From the NCBI GenBank assembly GCA_934491515.1, contig CAKSTF010000011.1, forward strand, positions 1-52,815: a DNA stretch of 52,815 bases, in the 5' to 3' direction. This DNA is from an uncultured Eubacteriales bacterium. Its GTDB lineage: Bacteria > Bacillota > Clostridia > Oscillospirales > Acutalibacteraceae. Below the pieces are notes generated by a model. That model saw nothing but the letters and a program-made list of their open reading frames with translations, was not told where the DNA came from and did no database searches. The translations under genes and the position numbers were made by a program. This document shows positions 15,197-23,744 of the stretch, piece after piece (the first letter of the stretch is position 1; each line of letters opens with the position of its first letter).

Positions 15197-16203
15197 TTTT
15201 CAACAACTCCCCGTATTGTGCGTACGTCACTTGCCAATGCGTCGTATTCCTCGGGTTTTAACGACTGCGCGCCGTCGCAGAGCGCGTGTATGGGGTCGTT
15301 ATGAACCTCTATTATAAGCCCGTCTGCACCGCAGGCGGTAGCCGCCAACGCCATGGGGCGTACAAGTTTCGCAACGCCCGTTGCGTGGCTCGGGTCCACT
15401 ATTACGGGAAGGTGGGTAAGTTCGTGAAGAACGGGCACCATTGCAAGGTCAAGCGTGTTTCTTGTGTAATCGTCGAAAGTGCGTATGCCGCGCTCGCAAA
15501 GTATTATCTGCTCGTTGCCCGAAGCCATAATGTATTCAGCGCTCATAAGCAGTTCCTTTACGGTGTTTGCAAGTCCCCTTTTAAGAAGTACGGGTTTATT
15601 CATTTTGCCTACTTCACGCAAAAGGTCGAAGTTCTGCATATTCCGCGCACCTATTTGTATTATATCCACATCTTCAAAAAGCGGAAGCTCGTTTACACCC
15701 ATAACCTCGGTTACAATGGGAAGTCCCGTTGCCGCACGCGCAATCTTTAAAAGTTCAAGTCCCGTGGCTTTAAGACCCTGGAAATCGTAAGGCGAAGTAC
15801 GGGGTTTGAAAGCGCCGCCGCGAAGAATATTAGCACCCGACCGTTTCACGTCCTCGGCGACCTCTATTATCTGTTCCTCGCTTTCAACAGAGCAGGGACC
15901 TGCAATCATTGCAAAATTTCCGCCGCCTATTTTCACGCCGTTTCCAACCGTTATTACGGTATCTTCGGGGTGAAATTTTCTGTTGCAGCACTTGAAGGGA
16001 TCGGTTACAACCTTAACCGACTCAACAATATCAAGGCTTTCCACTAAGTCTTTATCAATATTCTTTGTATCGCCTACAAGTCCTAAAATAGTCTGGTATT
16101 TACCTATAGAGCTATGTACGTCCACACCTTGTTCTTTAAGCCAACCTATAAGTTGGTTTTTGCGATTTTCATCTGCACCGTGTTTAAGAATTACAATCAT
16201 CAT
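15193..16203 (-). CDS. aroF: 3-deoxy-7-phosphoheptulonate (DAHP) synthase, type I-beta
   Basis: 336 residues; first and committed enzyme of the pathway, condensing PEP with erythrose-4-phosphate. The first about 70 residues (MIVILKHGADENRKNQLIGW onward) are the ferredoxin-like regulatory domain found in Thermotoga-type DAHP synthases, where it binds Phe or Tyr. The catalytic barrel has AGPCSVES, LRGGAFKPRTSPY, GLPIVTEVM, QIGARNMQN, VLLKRGLANT, LCERGIRTFD, VDPSHATG and GLIIEVH. Start ATG 16203 (or the next ATG at 16200) follows CGGAGG by 5 to 8 bases. It is the first structural gene of the aro operon, directly behind an attenuator-like leader. Confidence 0.96.
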   Translation of the reverse strand: MMIVILKHGADENRKNQLIGWLKEQGVDVHSSIGKYQTILGLVGDTKNIDKDLVESLDIVESVKVVTDPFKCCNRKFHPEDTVITVGNGVKIGGGNFAMIAGPCSVESEEQIIEVAEDVKRSGANILRGGAFKPRTSPYDFQGLKATGLELLKIARAATGLPIVTEVMGVNELPLFEDVDIIQIGARNMQNFDLLREVGKMNKPVLLKRGLANTVKELLMSAEYIMASGNEQIILCERGIRTFDDYTRNTLDLAMVPVLHELTHLPVIVDPSHATGVAKLVRPMALAATACGADGLIIEVHNDPIHALCDGAQSLKPEEYDALASDVRTIRGVVEK

Positions 16204-16217
16204 ATTTACCTCCGTAA

Positions 16218-16255
16218 AATTAAAAATGCGACCTAAGACCGCTGCCTTAAGTCGC
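16218..16255 (-). terminator. Attenuator terminator in the aroF leader
   Basis: On the minus-strand RNA, GCGACUUAAG (16255-16246), 8-base loop, CUUAGGUCGC (16237-16228): ten pairs with one U-G wobble. The tail AUUUUUAAUUUU follows. The hairpin ends about 15 bases before the aroF GGAGG site and lies after the Phe/Tyr-rich leader frame, where an attenuator belongs. Confidence 0.8.
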
Positions 16256-16290
16256 ACAAGTTAAACAATTCGTTTTCCTTTATCTGCGCA

Positions 16291-16365
16291 TCACAAAACA
16301 GCCCTGCTATTGAAGTTAGCAAAGTAAAAGTAGTGATATGCAAAGTTAAAGGAATTGCAAGCCAT
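16291..16365 (-). CDS. Phe/Tyr-rich leader peptide of the aro operon
   Basis: A 24-codon frame, ATG at 16365 to TGA at 16293-16291. GAAAGG (16379-16374) sits 8 bases upstream as ribosome site. The peptide contains SFNFAYHYFYFANFN at residues 5-19: Phe at 6, 8, 13, 15 and 18 and Tyr at 10, 12 and 14, with no Trp. The stop codon lies 35 bases before the 5' arm of the terminator at 16255. By analogy with pheA/trp leader peptides, ribosome stalling at uncharged tRNA-Phe or tRNA-Tyr would alter folding of the downstream RNA and let polymerase reach aroF. Codons 3-6 (CAATTCCTTT, 16357-16348) can also pair with AAAGG and AATTG near 16281-16266, a possible competing structure. The role is inferred. 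Confidence 0.75.
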   Translation of the reverse strand: MACNSFNFAYHYFYFANFNSRAVL

Positions 16366-16401
16366 AATAATCGCCTTTCAAACGAATAATACTATGTGGA
16401 T

Positions 16402-16430
16402 AGTATAACAAGCATTTTTTTAAAAGTCAA
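16402..16430 (-). promoter_or_regulatory. Promoter of the aro operon
   Basis: TTGACT (16430-16425), 17-base spacer, TATACT (16407-16402) on the minus strand, giving a leader of about 190 bases before aroF that includes the leader peptide and terminator. No T-box specifier or T-box sequence was recognised in that leader. Confidence 0.78.
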
Positions 16431-16495
16431 TAGCCGAATTTGATTTTTTTGTGGCGTTTTTTAAAAAAGTGTGATAAAATGTACGCGGTGATAAT

Positions 16496-17047
16496 ATGAA
16501 AATTATGATTGCTTCCGACATACACGGCAGCGCTGCCTGCTGCGAAAAAATGCTTGCGCTTTACAACGCCCTCGGTGCCGAGCGCCTTTTGCTTTTAGGC
16601 GATATTCTTTACCACGGTCCGCGCAACGACCTGCCGAACGGCTACACGCCCAAAAGCGTTGCAGAACAGTTAAACGGAATAAAGGATAAAATAATCTGCG
16701 TTCGCGGCAACTGCGACGCGGAAGTAGACGCAATGGTGCTTGACTTTCCCATTATGTCCGACTATACCATGCTTTATTGCGATAAAATACTGTTTTACGC
16801 GACCCACGGTCATATATACGGCGAAAACCGTATGCCCTGTCTTGAGCGCGGCAGCGTTCTGCTTGAGGGACACACCCACATACCGAAACTAACCGAAAAA
16901 AACGGCGTTTACTGTATGAATCCGGGGTCTGTTTCCATTCCCAAAGGCGGCAGCACAAACAGCGTTATGCTTTATGAGGACCGCACTTTCAAATGGCTTG
17001 ATTTAGACGGCAACGTATATAAGGAATTTACAGTTCCGGAAATTTGA
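16496..17047 (+). CDS. yfcE: YfcE-type metallophosphodiesterase
   Basis: 183 residues of the calcineurin-like YfcE/MJ0936 family, metal-dependent phosphodiesterases of uncertain natural substrate. The metal-ligand blocks are all present: MIASDIHGS (D, H), LLLLGDILYHGPRND, VRGNCDAEVD, YATHGHIYG and LEGHTHIPK, ending in NPGSVSIPKGG. Start is ATG 16496 with GGTGA just upstream. It is followed closely by a lipoprotein gene and ends before a terminator, so a two-gene transcript is likely. Confidence 0.9.
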   Translation: MKIMIASDIHGSAACCEKMLALYNALGAERLLLLGDILYHGPRNDLPNGYTPKSVAEQLNGIKDKIICVRGNCDAEVDAMVLDFPIMSDYTMLYCDKILFYATHGHIYGENRMPCLERGSVLLEGHTHIPKLTEKNGVYCMNPGSVSIPKGGSTNSVMLYEDRTFKWLDLDGNVYKEFTVPEI

Positions 17048-17058
17048 GGTTTGTACCG

Positions 17059-17571
17059 ATGATTAAAAAACTGCTGTGCGTTACGATTGCAACCCTGTTT
17101 TTCTGCGTTTGCTTTTGCGGATGCAATAAAAAAAGTTACAATCTTACCGATTCCGAGGTTGAAAGCGGGATTTCGGCACCTAAAAAAAATGACGAAAGGG
17201 CGCACCCCGCCGCTTCCGAAATAAGCGGAAATTACACCCTTAACGGCACGGACGACAGTTCCGACAATACACAGTGGAAAGCCGCGCTTTCGGTTTCCGG
17301 CGATAAATTTTACCTTCAGGTAGTTACCGCGGACAAGGATATACAAAAGCCGGACGACGCGACCCTTTTAAAACTAACTTCTACGTACGATGAAGAAACC
17401 GGCAAGTATATACAGAAATACGAGTCGGACACCTACCGTTCGACATACGAGGCAATATTTACAAAGGAGAGCGACGGCAGAATAAAGATGGGCGTTTACC
17501 ACCGCTATCTTTACACTTCGGACGGCGAAACGCGTTCCGGCCTTAACGCTTCCGGTTACAAGACCGAATAA
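17059..17571 (+). CDS. Putative lipoprotein, unknown function
   Basis: 170 residues. The N-terminus (MIKKLLCVTIATLFFCVCF then CGCNKK) is a lipoprotein-type signal peptide with a Cys at the expected lipobox position, though the box FCGC is atypical. The mature part is hydrophilic and contains ISGNYTLNGTDDSSDNTQWK and SGDKFYLQVV, which suggests a small beta-rich domain. I recognise no family. ATG 17059 is preceded by GAGGT at 8-9 bases; an alternative TTG at 17044 overlaps the yfcE stop region. Confidence 0.7.
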   Translation: MIKKLLCVTIATLFFCVCFCGCNKKSYNLTDSEVESGISAPKKNDERAHPAASEISGNYTLNGTDDSSDNTQWKAALSVSGDKFYLQVVTADKDIQKPDDATLLKLTSTYDEETGKYIQKYESDTYRSTYEAIFTKESDGRIKMGVYHRYLYTSDGETRSGLNASGYKTE

Positions 17572-17591
17572 AATTTTAGAGATTATAAAAA

Positions 17592-17619
17592 CGGTTCCTA
17601 TGAATTAACATAGGAACCG
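17592..17619 (+). terminator. Bidirectional terminator
   Basis: Perfect 11-bp stem (CGGTTCCTATG/CATAGGAACCG, 6-base loop) with CTTTTTT on the plus side and an A-rich flank giving T's on the minus side. It separates the lipoprotein gene from the convergent MBL-hydrolase gene. Confidence 0.9.
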
Positions 17620-17627
17620 CTTTTTTG

Positions 17628-18548
17628 TTATTTTTCCGTGTCAACCGCAAGTTTGCCGTTTTTCACCGAAAAGACTATATCGCCGTTTAAATCAGTGCGG
17701 TAGATGCGTGCGCCTGTTTTCTCTATTCTTTGCAGCGCTGCGTCATGCGGATGTGAATATTGGTTATCCTTTCCGCAGGAAATAACCGCATATTCGGGTG
17801 AAACAGCGCTTAAAAACTCCGCCGTAGATGAGCCGCTGCTGCCGTGGTGACCGACCTTTAAAACATCGCTTTTAAGGTCTATACCGTCTTTTAACATCAT
17901 CTTCTCGGTTTCCTTGCCGGCGTCACCCGTAAACAAAAACCTGTATTCGCCGAAATCCGCCGCTGTTATTACGGAACGGTCGTTTTCATCCGCTGCCGAA
18001 TAATAGCAATAAAGAACACTGATCTTAATATTACCCACGCTGTAATACATACCGGATTTTGCGGTATAACACTCGCCTTCACCGGCAAGAGTTTCTGTTT
18101 TCACTTCACCCAATATTGCGGTGGGGCTTTCGGTATTTGAAATATCGGGCAAAATAAGATTTTCGATCGAAAACCTATCGGATATAAGCCGCGCGCCGCC
18201 TATGTGGTCGTCGTGATTGTGGGATAACATCATCGCGTCTATACGCCTGATATTAAGATTCCTGAGTTTTCTGCAAAGCGCTTCTGCCGACTCCGGAGTG
18301 CCGGTGTCGATAAGTGCCGTTCTGCCGCCGCTTTTGATAACGGCGCAGTCGCCCTGACCCACATCCGCAAATCTTATACATTCGGGATAATCGTTTTCGT
18401 CCGTAAGACCGAACGTTTTGAAAACTTCGTTCCATGTGGGCGTGTTATCAAGGTTTGCATAAGCAACAACGATAAAAACAAGTATTGCGGCGGTAATTGT
18501 GCAGATAATTACCGTTCTTTTGTTTCTTTTATAAGAATATCTGCCCAC
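17628..18548 (-). CDS. Membrane-anchored ComEC-like metallo-beta-lactamase-fold hydrolase
   Basis: 306 residues: an N-terminal membrane segment (TVIICTITAAILVFIVVAYA, about 12-31), then an MBL fold of the ComEC/Rec2 C-terminal type. Metal-ligand motifs are FADVGQGDCAVI, the hallmark LSHNHDDHIGG, FLFTGDAG, and LKVGHHGSSGSS; SCGKDNQYSHPH is also typical. Full ComEC proteins have a long membrane channel domain, absent here, so this is a free-standing nuclease/phosphohydrolase-like protein with its catalytic domain outside. Start is GTG 18548, two bases after the ftsK stop codon, so it is the last gene of the tepA-ftsK transcript. Confidence 0.85.
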   Translation of the reverse strand: MGRYSYKRNKRTVIICTITAAILVFIVVAYANLDNTPTWNEVFKTFGLTDENDYPECIRFADVGQGDCAVIKSGGRTALIDTGTPESAEALCRKLRNLNIRRIDAMMLSHNHDDHIGGARLISDRFSIENLILPDISNTESPTAILGEVKTETLAGEGECYTAKSGMYYSVGNIKISVLYCYYSAADENDRSVITAADFGEYRFLFTGDAGKETEKMMLKDGIDLKSDVLKVGHHGSSGSSTAEFLSAVSPEYAVISCGKDNQYSHPHDAALQRIEKTGARIYRTDLNGDIVFSVKNGKLAVDTEK

Positions 18549-18550
18549 GA

Positions 18551-20941
18551 TTATTCACCGCCGGCTATGCGCTCGTTTAACTGGTCGCTTGTTATAAGCA
18601 CCTTACGCGGTTTTGCACCTTCGTAAGGACCGACTACGCCGCGCTCTTCCATCATATCCATTATTCTTGCCGCCCTCGCGTAACCGAGTTTAAGTTTGCG
18701 CTGCAAAAGCGACGTGGAAGCCTGTCCTATTTCAACGACTGTTTTTATGGCGTCCTCAAGCATGGGATCATCTTCGGAATCGTCCTCCGGAACCCCTGTC
18801 TTTTTCTGTTTTTCCATAGCGGCGTGCAGTTCTATTTCCTGCATTATGTTGTCATCGTAATCCGCCGTTGCGGACTTTTTAACGTATTCAACCACGCGTT
18901 CTACCTCTTCATCGCTTACAAAGCAACCCTGTATACGGCGCGGTTTTGAGGAACCGACGGGACTGAAGAGCATATCGCCGCGACCTAAAAGTTTTTCCGC
19001 GCCCGAAGCGTCAAGTATAACGCGGCTGTCCACCTGGGAAGATACTGCAAATGCGATTCTTGTGGGAATATTGGCTTTAATAACGCCGGTTACAACATCG
19101 GTTGACGGCCGCTGCGTAGCGATAAGCAGGTGCATACCTGCAGCGCGCGCCTTTGCGGCGATGCGGTTGATGGAATCCTCTACCTCGTGCGGAGCCGTTA
19201 TCATAAGATCCGCCAACTCGTCTATTATTATAACAATGTGCGGCATACGGGTAATATCGGGCTCGTCGGTCAGGGTATCCACGAAACGGTTATAGCCTTC
19301 AATATCGCGGACGCCGCGGTCGGCAAACATTCTGTACCGTTTTTCCATTTCCTCCACCGCCCACCCGAGAGCGCCCGCCGCCTTTCTGGGGTCGGTAACA
19401 ACAGGGATAAGAAGGTGCGGTATTCCGTTATAAACGCCGAGTTCGACCACCTTCGGGTCTATCATCAAAAGTTTTACTTCATCGGGGTTTGCTTTGTAAA
19501 GAACGCTCATTATTATCGAGTTTATGCAAACCGATTTACCCGAACCCGTAGCGCCGGCAATAAGACCGTGCGGCATTTTTGCAATATCACCCACAACAAC
19601 ATTACCGCCGATATCGCGGCCGAGAGCCACTGTAAGTTTGCTTCTTGAAGAGGAAAAAGCAGTGGATTCTATAATCTCGCGCACGCCCACAACCGCGCTT
19701 GCGCGGTTCGGCACTTCTATGCCCACTGCAGCCTTATTCGGTATGGGCGCTTCTATGCGCACGCCTGCGGAGGCAAGATTCAACGCTATATCATCGGCAA
19801 GGCTTGTAATCTTGCTTATCTTAACGCCTGCACGGGGCTGAAGTTCGTACCTTGTTACGGTAGGTCCGCGGCTTATATCTATAACGCGGGTCTCCACACC
19901 GAAACTTCTCAGCGTTTCAACAAGACGTTCGGACGTGGCTTTAAGTTCCGTGTCGCGCGCTTTGGCGTTTCCTGCGGAAGTCTCTTTAAGCAGTGTTACG
20001 GGAGGTTTTATGTATCCTATCGAAGCGTTGCGCTTTCGATCTATTTCGTCCGTGACCTTGGCGGTTTCCTCCGCCATATCCACCTGTATTCTTTCGGGGG
20101 CGGCATCGCTTTCGGCGATGTCAAGCGCTGTTTCTATTTCCTTTTCGGATATATCTGCAACCACATCCTCGGCGGTTTCGTCGGATTCGTCGTTATACAT
20201 ATTAACAAGTTTTTTCTGATTTTCTTCCGCAGTAGCGGGTCGTGCGCGTTTTTTACGTTCAGGTCCGTCTACCGGGATATCCACATCAAACTTGCCCTTT
20301 ATCACCTTAAGATTTGCTTTATCGGGTTCGGCATCTGCTTTCTCCTCTGCCGCAGCGCGGTTTTCAAACGCGTCGCGCGCGTTTTCCGATATGGCTTTCG
20401 CCGGCTTTGCCGCGGTTTTGAAAAGTGAAAGAAGCGTTGTTCCCGTTATAAGCATAAGAAGCACAAACATAAGCAGGATAACTGTTATTGCAGCACCTGT
20501 TTTGCCGAACGCGCGATAAATCGGATTGCCGATAAGCGCACCGAAAAATCCGCCGCTTTTAAGCGCCGAGCCCGATTTATACGCGTCGGTAAGGTGGTTT
20601 ATAAAATCCGCCTTTTCGTTAAAGGAGGAGAAAATGTCAATACACGCGCCCAAAAGCAAAACAAAAACTTCCGTTTCTATAAGACGCGCTTTAATTTTGC
20701 CCTGCCATTTATCAGCCGCCGTTATAACGGCAACAGCACCTAAAAAGAAAGGATATGCAAATGCCGTAACGCCGAAAATACCAAAAATTGCGGAGTGCAT
20801 ATCCGTCCAAAAATTTTCGCCCTTTATGAAAACAAGCGCCATTAAAAAAAGCGACAGCGCAAACAGCAGAATCGCCCTTATTTCCCTTGTGCTGTTCGCT
20901 TTTTTAGCAGCGGCTCCCCTTCTTGTTTTTTTAGTTGCCAT
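18551..20941 (-). CDS. ftsK: FtsK/SpoIIIE-family DNA translocase
   Basis: 796 residues. The N-terminal about 190 residues hold four membrane segments, followed by an acidic, low-complexity linker (about 200-300) and the RecA-like motor. ETRVIDISRGPTVTRYELQP begins the alpha domain, GATGSGKSVCINSI is Walker A, VKLLMIDPKVVEL and IIIDELADLM lie around Walker B, and ATQRPSTDVVTG follows. The C-terminal winged-helix gamma domain (SLLQRKLKLGYARAARIMDM) recognises chromosome polarity signals. It pumps DNA across the closing septum in division or sporulation. ATG 20941 has GGGAGA upstream; a longer frame to 20995 lacks a ribosome site. The tepA-ftsK order is conserved in Firmicutes. Confidence 0.95.
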   Translation of the reverse strand: MATKKTRRGAAAKKANSTREIRAILLFALSLFLMALVFIKGENFWTDMHSAIFGIFGVTAFAYPFFLGAVAVITAADKWQGKIKARLIETEVFVLLLGACIDIFSSFNEKADFINHLTDAYKSGSALKSGGFFGALIGNPIYRAFGKTGAAITVILLMFVLLMLITGTTLLSLFKTAAKPAKAISENARDAFENRAAAEEKADAEPDKANLKVIKGKFDVDIPVDGPERKKRARPATAEENQKKLVNMYNDESDETAEDVVADISEKEIETALDIAESDAAPERIQVDMAEETAKVTDEIDRKRNASIGYIKPPVTLLKETSAGNAKARDTELKATSERLVETLRSFGVETRVIDISRGPTVTRYELQPRAGVKISKITSLADDIALNLASAGVRIEAPIPNKAAVGIEVPNRASAVVGVREIIESTAFSSSRSKLTVALGRDIGGNVVVGDIAKMPHGLIAGATGSGKSVCINSIIMSVLYKANPDEVKLLMIDPKVVELGVYNGIPHLLIPVVTDPRKAAGALGWAVEEMEKRYRMFADRGVRDIEGYNRFVDTLTDEPDITRMPHIVIIIDELADLMITAPHEVEDSINRIAAKARAAGMHLLIATQRPSTDVVTGVIKANIPTRIAFAVSSQVDSRVILDASGAEKLLGRGDMLFSPVGSSKPRRIQGCFVSDEEVERVVEYVKKSATADYDDNIMQEIELHAAMEKQKKTGVPEDDSEDDPMLEDAIKTVVEIGQASTSLLQRKLKLGYARAARIMDMMEERGVVGPYEGAKPRKVLITSDQLNERIAGGE

Positions 20942-20981
20942 ATACCGTATTCTCCCTACCTGACACGGAAATACCGTGTTT

Positions 20982-21656
20982 TTACTGTTTTTCAATCATT
21001 TCATAAAGACATTCAAGCACATCAGAAAGCCTGCCCGTAGAATCTATAAGTCCTTCTTTTACCGCTTCATCACCCGTAAGAACCGTTCCTACATCCGTTA
21101 CAAGTTCGGTTGTATCCGAAAGCAATTCCCTAAAGCGCTGCTTCGTAACGGAAGAATTTTCCACGACAAAATCGGTAATTCTGTCCTGCATACGTGAAAA
21201 ATGTTTCATACTTTGCGGCACGCCGATTACAAGACCGTTCATACGCACGGGGTGCACCGTCATTGTAGCGGAGGGTGCTATAAAAGACTTTTTTGCCGCT
21301 ACCGCAAGCGGGACTCCGATAGAATGACCGCCGCCCAAAACAAAACTTACCGTGGGCTTTTTCATTCCGCTTATAAGTTCCGCAAGGGCAAGTCCTGCCT
21401 CAACATCGCCGCCTACCGTATTCAGTATTATTAAAAGTCCCTCTATTTCCCTGCTTTCTTCAACCGATATTAACTGCGGTATTACATGCTCGTATTTTGT
21501 GGTTTTCGACTGCTCGGGCAGAATATTGTGACCCTCAATTTCACCGATAATCGTAAGGCAGAAAATTTTGTGATTTCCAACTTCCGTTTCGACTGAGCCC
21601 ATATCCTTTATAAGGTCTCCGGTCTTGCCGTCTTTTTCTTTTTTATCTTCGCTCAT
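20982..21656 (-). CDS. tepA: TepA-like ClpP-fold serine protease
   Basis: 224 residues of the ClpP/crotonase superfamily, TepA/YmfB branch. VGGDVEAGLALAELISGM forms the oxyanion region, LGGGHSIGVPLAVAA carries the nucleophilic Ser, and ATMTVHPVRMNG supplies the His. There is no membrane segment. TepA was named for helping protein export in Bacillus, but its substrates are poorly known. Location upstream of ftsK/spoIIIE supports the assignment. GGAGG precedes the ATG, and a consensus promoter lies about 50 bases upstream. Confidence 0.85.
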   Translation of the reverse strand: MSEDKKEKDGKTGDLIKDMGSVETEVGNHKIFCLTIIGEIEGHNILPEQSKTTKYEHVIPQLISVEESREIEGLLIILNTVGGDVEAGLALAELISGMKKPTVSFVLGGGHSIGVPLAVAAKKSFIAPSATMTVHPVRMNGLVIGVPQSMKHFSRMQDRITDFVVENSSVTKQRFRELLSDTTELVTDVGTVLTGDEAVKEGLIDSTGRLSDVLECLYEMIEKQ

Positions 21657-21707
21657 ATACTCGCCTCCAAATACTATTATTTGAAGAAAGTATACGAATA
21701 CACAATA

Positions 21708-21736
21708 ATTATACTATTTTTTTCTTCTGTTTTCAA
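21708..21736 (-). promoter_or_regulatory. Promoter of the tepA-ftsK-MBL operon
   Basis: TTGAAA (21736-21731), 17-base spacer, TATAAT (21713-21708) on the minus strand. Confidence 0.75.
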
Positions 21737-21758
21737 GTCCGGTATTTAACGCAAAATA

Positions 21759-21788
21759 TAAAAAAACCGCCCCGCTTTTGCGGCGCAG
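21759..21788 (-). terminator. Terminator after the sugar-ABC ATPase gene
   Basis: Minus-strand stem CTGCGCCGC/GCGGGGCGG (one mismatch, one wobble) with AAAA loop and a run of seven T's, 25 bases after the stop codon. Confidence 0.8.
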
Positions 21789-21812
21789 TTTTTTTGCATA
21801 ATTTTAAGAAAA

Positions 21813-22925
21813 TCAGTTGGTTATAGTAACCTCGGTTTCCTTATCAAAGAGATGAGCGTTATCAAGTTCAAACGCAATCTTGATATGATCGTCCGCCTTA
21901 GCGGTTGTAGCGGGATCAACCCTGCCCGTAACCGACTGGCCGGCAACGGTCATATAAAGATAGGTTTCAGCGCCCATAAGTTCGGTAACTTCAACGTCGG
22001 CCTCAACAACGCTGTCGGGATTCTTGGAAATGAATTCCTCGTCATCGCGGATGTGCTCGGGACGGATACCGAATATAACTTCCTTGCCTTCGTAAGAAGC
22101 AAGGCGGTCGCCTTCGTTCTTAGACTCGGGAAGTTTAATCTTGTTGTCACCGAAGGTTACATAATAATCGGAACCTTCTTTAACAAGAACAGCGTTTATG
22201 AAGTTCATCTGCGGAGAACCGATAAAGCCTGCAACGAAAAGGTTTGCGGGTTTTGAATAAAGGTTCTGCGGTGTGTCAACCTGCTGAATGAAACCTGCCT
22301 TCATAACTACGATACGGGTACCCATGGTCATAGCCTCGGTCTGGTCGTGCGTAACGTAAATGAAGGTGGTGCCGAGACGCTTATGAAGTTTTGTGATTTC
22401 GGTACGCATCGAAGCACGAAGTTTTGCGTCGAGGTTGGAAAGCGGTTCGTCAAGAAGGAAAACCTTAGGTTCACGAACGATAGCGCGGCCCAAAGCAACA
22501 CGCTGACGCTGACCGCCGGAAAGCGCTTTAGGTTTACGGTCAAGAAGATGCTCGATATCAAGTATTCTTGCAGCCTCTTCAACGCGGCGCTTTATTTCCT
22601 CTTTCGGGGTCTTACGAAGTTTAAGGCCGAAAGCCATATTATCGTAAACCGTCATATGGGGATAAAGTGCATAGCTCTGGAAAACCATCGCTATATCTCT
22701 GTCCTTAGGTGCTACGGTGTTAATAAGACGGTCGCCTATGTAAATTTCGCCCTTTGAAATTTCTTCAAGACCGGCAACCATACGCAGGGTTGTGGATTTA
22801 CCGCAACCCGAAGGGCCTACAAGGATTATAAATTCCTTGTCTTCGATTTCAAGATTAAAGTCGGAAACAGCGGTAACGCCGCCGTCATAAATCTTGTAAA
22901 CGTTTTTAAGTGATACTCCTGCCAT
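21813..22925 (-). CDS. ugpC: MsmK/UgpC-type ATPase for carbohydrate ABC importers
   Basis: 370 residues. The ABC domain has Walker A GPSGCGKST, the Q-loop MVFQSYALYPHMTV, signature ALSGGQRQRVALGRA, Walker B VFLLDEPLSNLDAK and the switch His in VTHDQTEAM. A C-terminal OB/TOBE regulatory region (about 240-370) has FGIRPEHI and RVDPATTAK as in MalK, UgpC and MsmK. It is encoded alone, with no permease or binding-protein genes nearby. Such orphan ATPases in Firmicutes often power several sugar importers; that sharing is an inference here. GGGAGG precedes the ATG, a TATAAT lies at 22967-22972, and the -35 is weak. Confidence 0.92.
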   Translation of the reverse strand: MAGVSLKNVYKIYDGGVTAVSDFNLEIEDKEFIILVGPSGCGKSTTLRMVAGLEEISKGEIYIGDRLINTVAPKDRDIAMVFQSYALYPHMTVYDNMAFGLKLRKTPKEEIKRRVEEAARILDIEHLLDRKPKALSGGQRQRVALGRAIVREPKVFLLDEPLSNLDAKLRASMRTEITKLHKRLGTTFIYVTHDQTEAMTMGTRIVVMKAGFIQQVDTPQNLYSKPANLFVAGFIGSPQMNFINAVLVKEGSDYYVTFGDNKIKLPESKNEGDRLASYEGKEVIFGIRPEHIRDDEEFISKNPDSVVEADVEVTELMGAETYLYMTVAGQSVTGRVDPATTAKADDHIKIAFELDNAHLFDKETEVTITN

Positions 22926-23015
22926 TAAATAAAAACCTCCCTGAAATAGTTAGAAATTACGTTATTATTATAACAAACGGGGTTTTCTTTTGCTATTCAC
23001 ATTTCCTACAATGTT

Positions 23016-23744
23016 TTAAATGTCCTTTTGTTTGAAATCTATAACGGTTTTTAACAAATATAACAAATTTACTTCTTTGCTTTCTCCGCTTTTTAGATTA
23101 TCGGGTAAATAAAGCCCTCCGATGGATTCCCGATGAAGTTCCGTAACCCCCAGTCCGACCGTCCCGAACATCCGCTTTATCTGGTGATATTTGCCCTCGA
23201 ATATCGTTACCCTCGCCGTATTTTCAGACAGTTTTTCAAGGTCCGCCGGCATGCACCGCGTTCCGTCGGCAAGGACTATTCCGTTGCGGAACGAACGAAC
23301 CGCACTTTCATCTATTTTGCCGTCAAGCGTAACGATATATCTTTTCGGCACCTCTTTTTTCGGTGAAATGCATTCGTGCGCAAACGCACCGTCGTCGGTT
23401 ATTATAAGAAGTCCCGTTGTGTCTTTGTCAAGTCTGCCTACCGGTGCAATATTAGGTCGGCGCAGATATCGCGGCACAAGGTCAATTACCGTTTTGCGAT
23501 TTTTATCCGTAGAAGCCGACAAAACGCCCTTGGGCTTATTAAGAATTATATAAACATACGGCTTGTACTCCACCGCAGCGCCGTCAAAGCATACGGCGGC
23601 AGACTCGGGGTCAAATAAATACGACGGTTGTTTTACCGTTTCCCCGTTTACCGCCGCACGGCCGCGGCGTATGCTTTTTACCGCTTCGCTTCGCGGCAAT
23701 ATAAGTTGATTTGCAATGAACTTATCAAGTCTTATTTTAGACAT
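23016..23744 (-). CDS. rsuA: 16S rRNA pseudouridine synthase, RsuA type
   Basis: 242 residues. An N-terminal S4 RNA-binding domain (RLDKFIANQLILPRSEAVKS) precedes the pseudouridine synthase domain with the catalytic-Asp motif VGRLDKDTTGLLIIT, plus ILNKPKGVLSA and the C-terminal EGKYHQIKRMFGTVG. RsuA modifies one uridine of 16S rRNA in the decoding region. The gene overlaps the DUF4830 gene by 13 bases and uses an AAGGAAA site inside it. A second family member (RluB type) lies at 31452-32195. Confidence 0.9.
   Translation of the reverse strand: MSKIRLDKFIANQLILPRSEAVKSIRRGRAAVNGETVKQPSYLFDPESAAVCFDGAAVEYKPYVYIILNKPKGVLSASTDKNRKTVIDLVPRYLRRPNIAPVGRLDKDTTGLLIITDDGAFAHECISPKKEVPKRYIVTLDGKIDESAVRSFRNGIVLADGTRCMPADLEKLSENTARVTIFEGKYHQIKRMFGTVGLGVTELHRESIGGLYLPDNLKSGESKEVNLLYLLKTVIDFKQKDI

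Noticed and set aside
16204..16430. T-box riboswitch before aroF
   Set aside because: No specifier loop or T-box consensus could be found and the leader is short; the Phe/Tyr-rich frame explains the region better.
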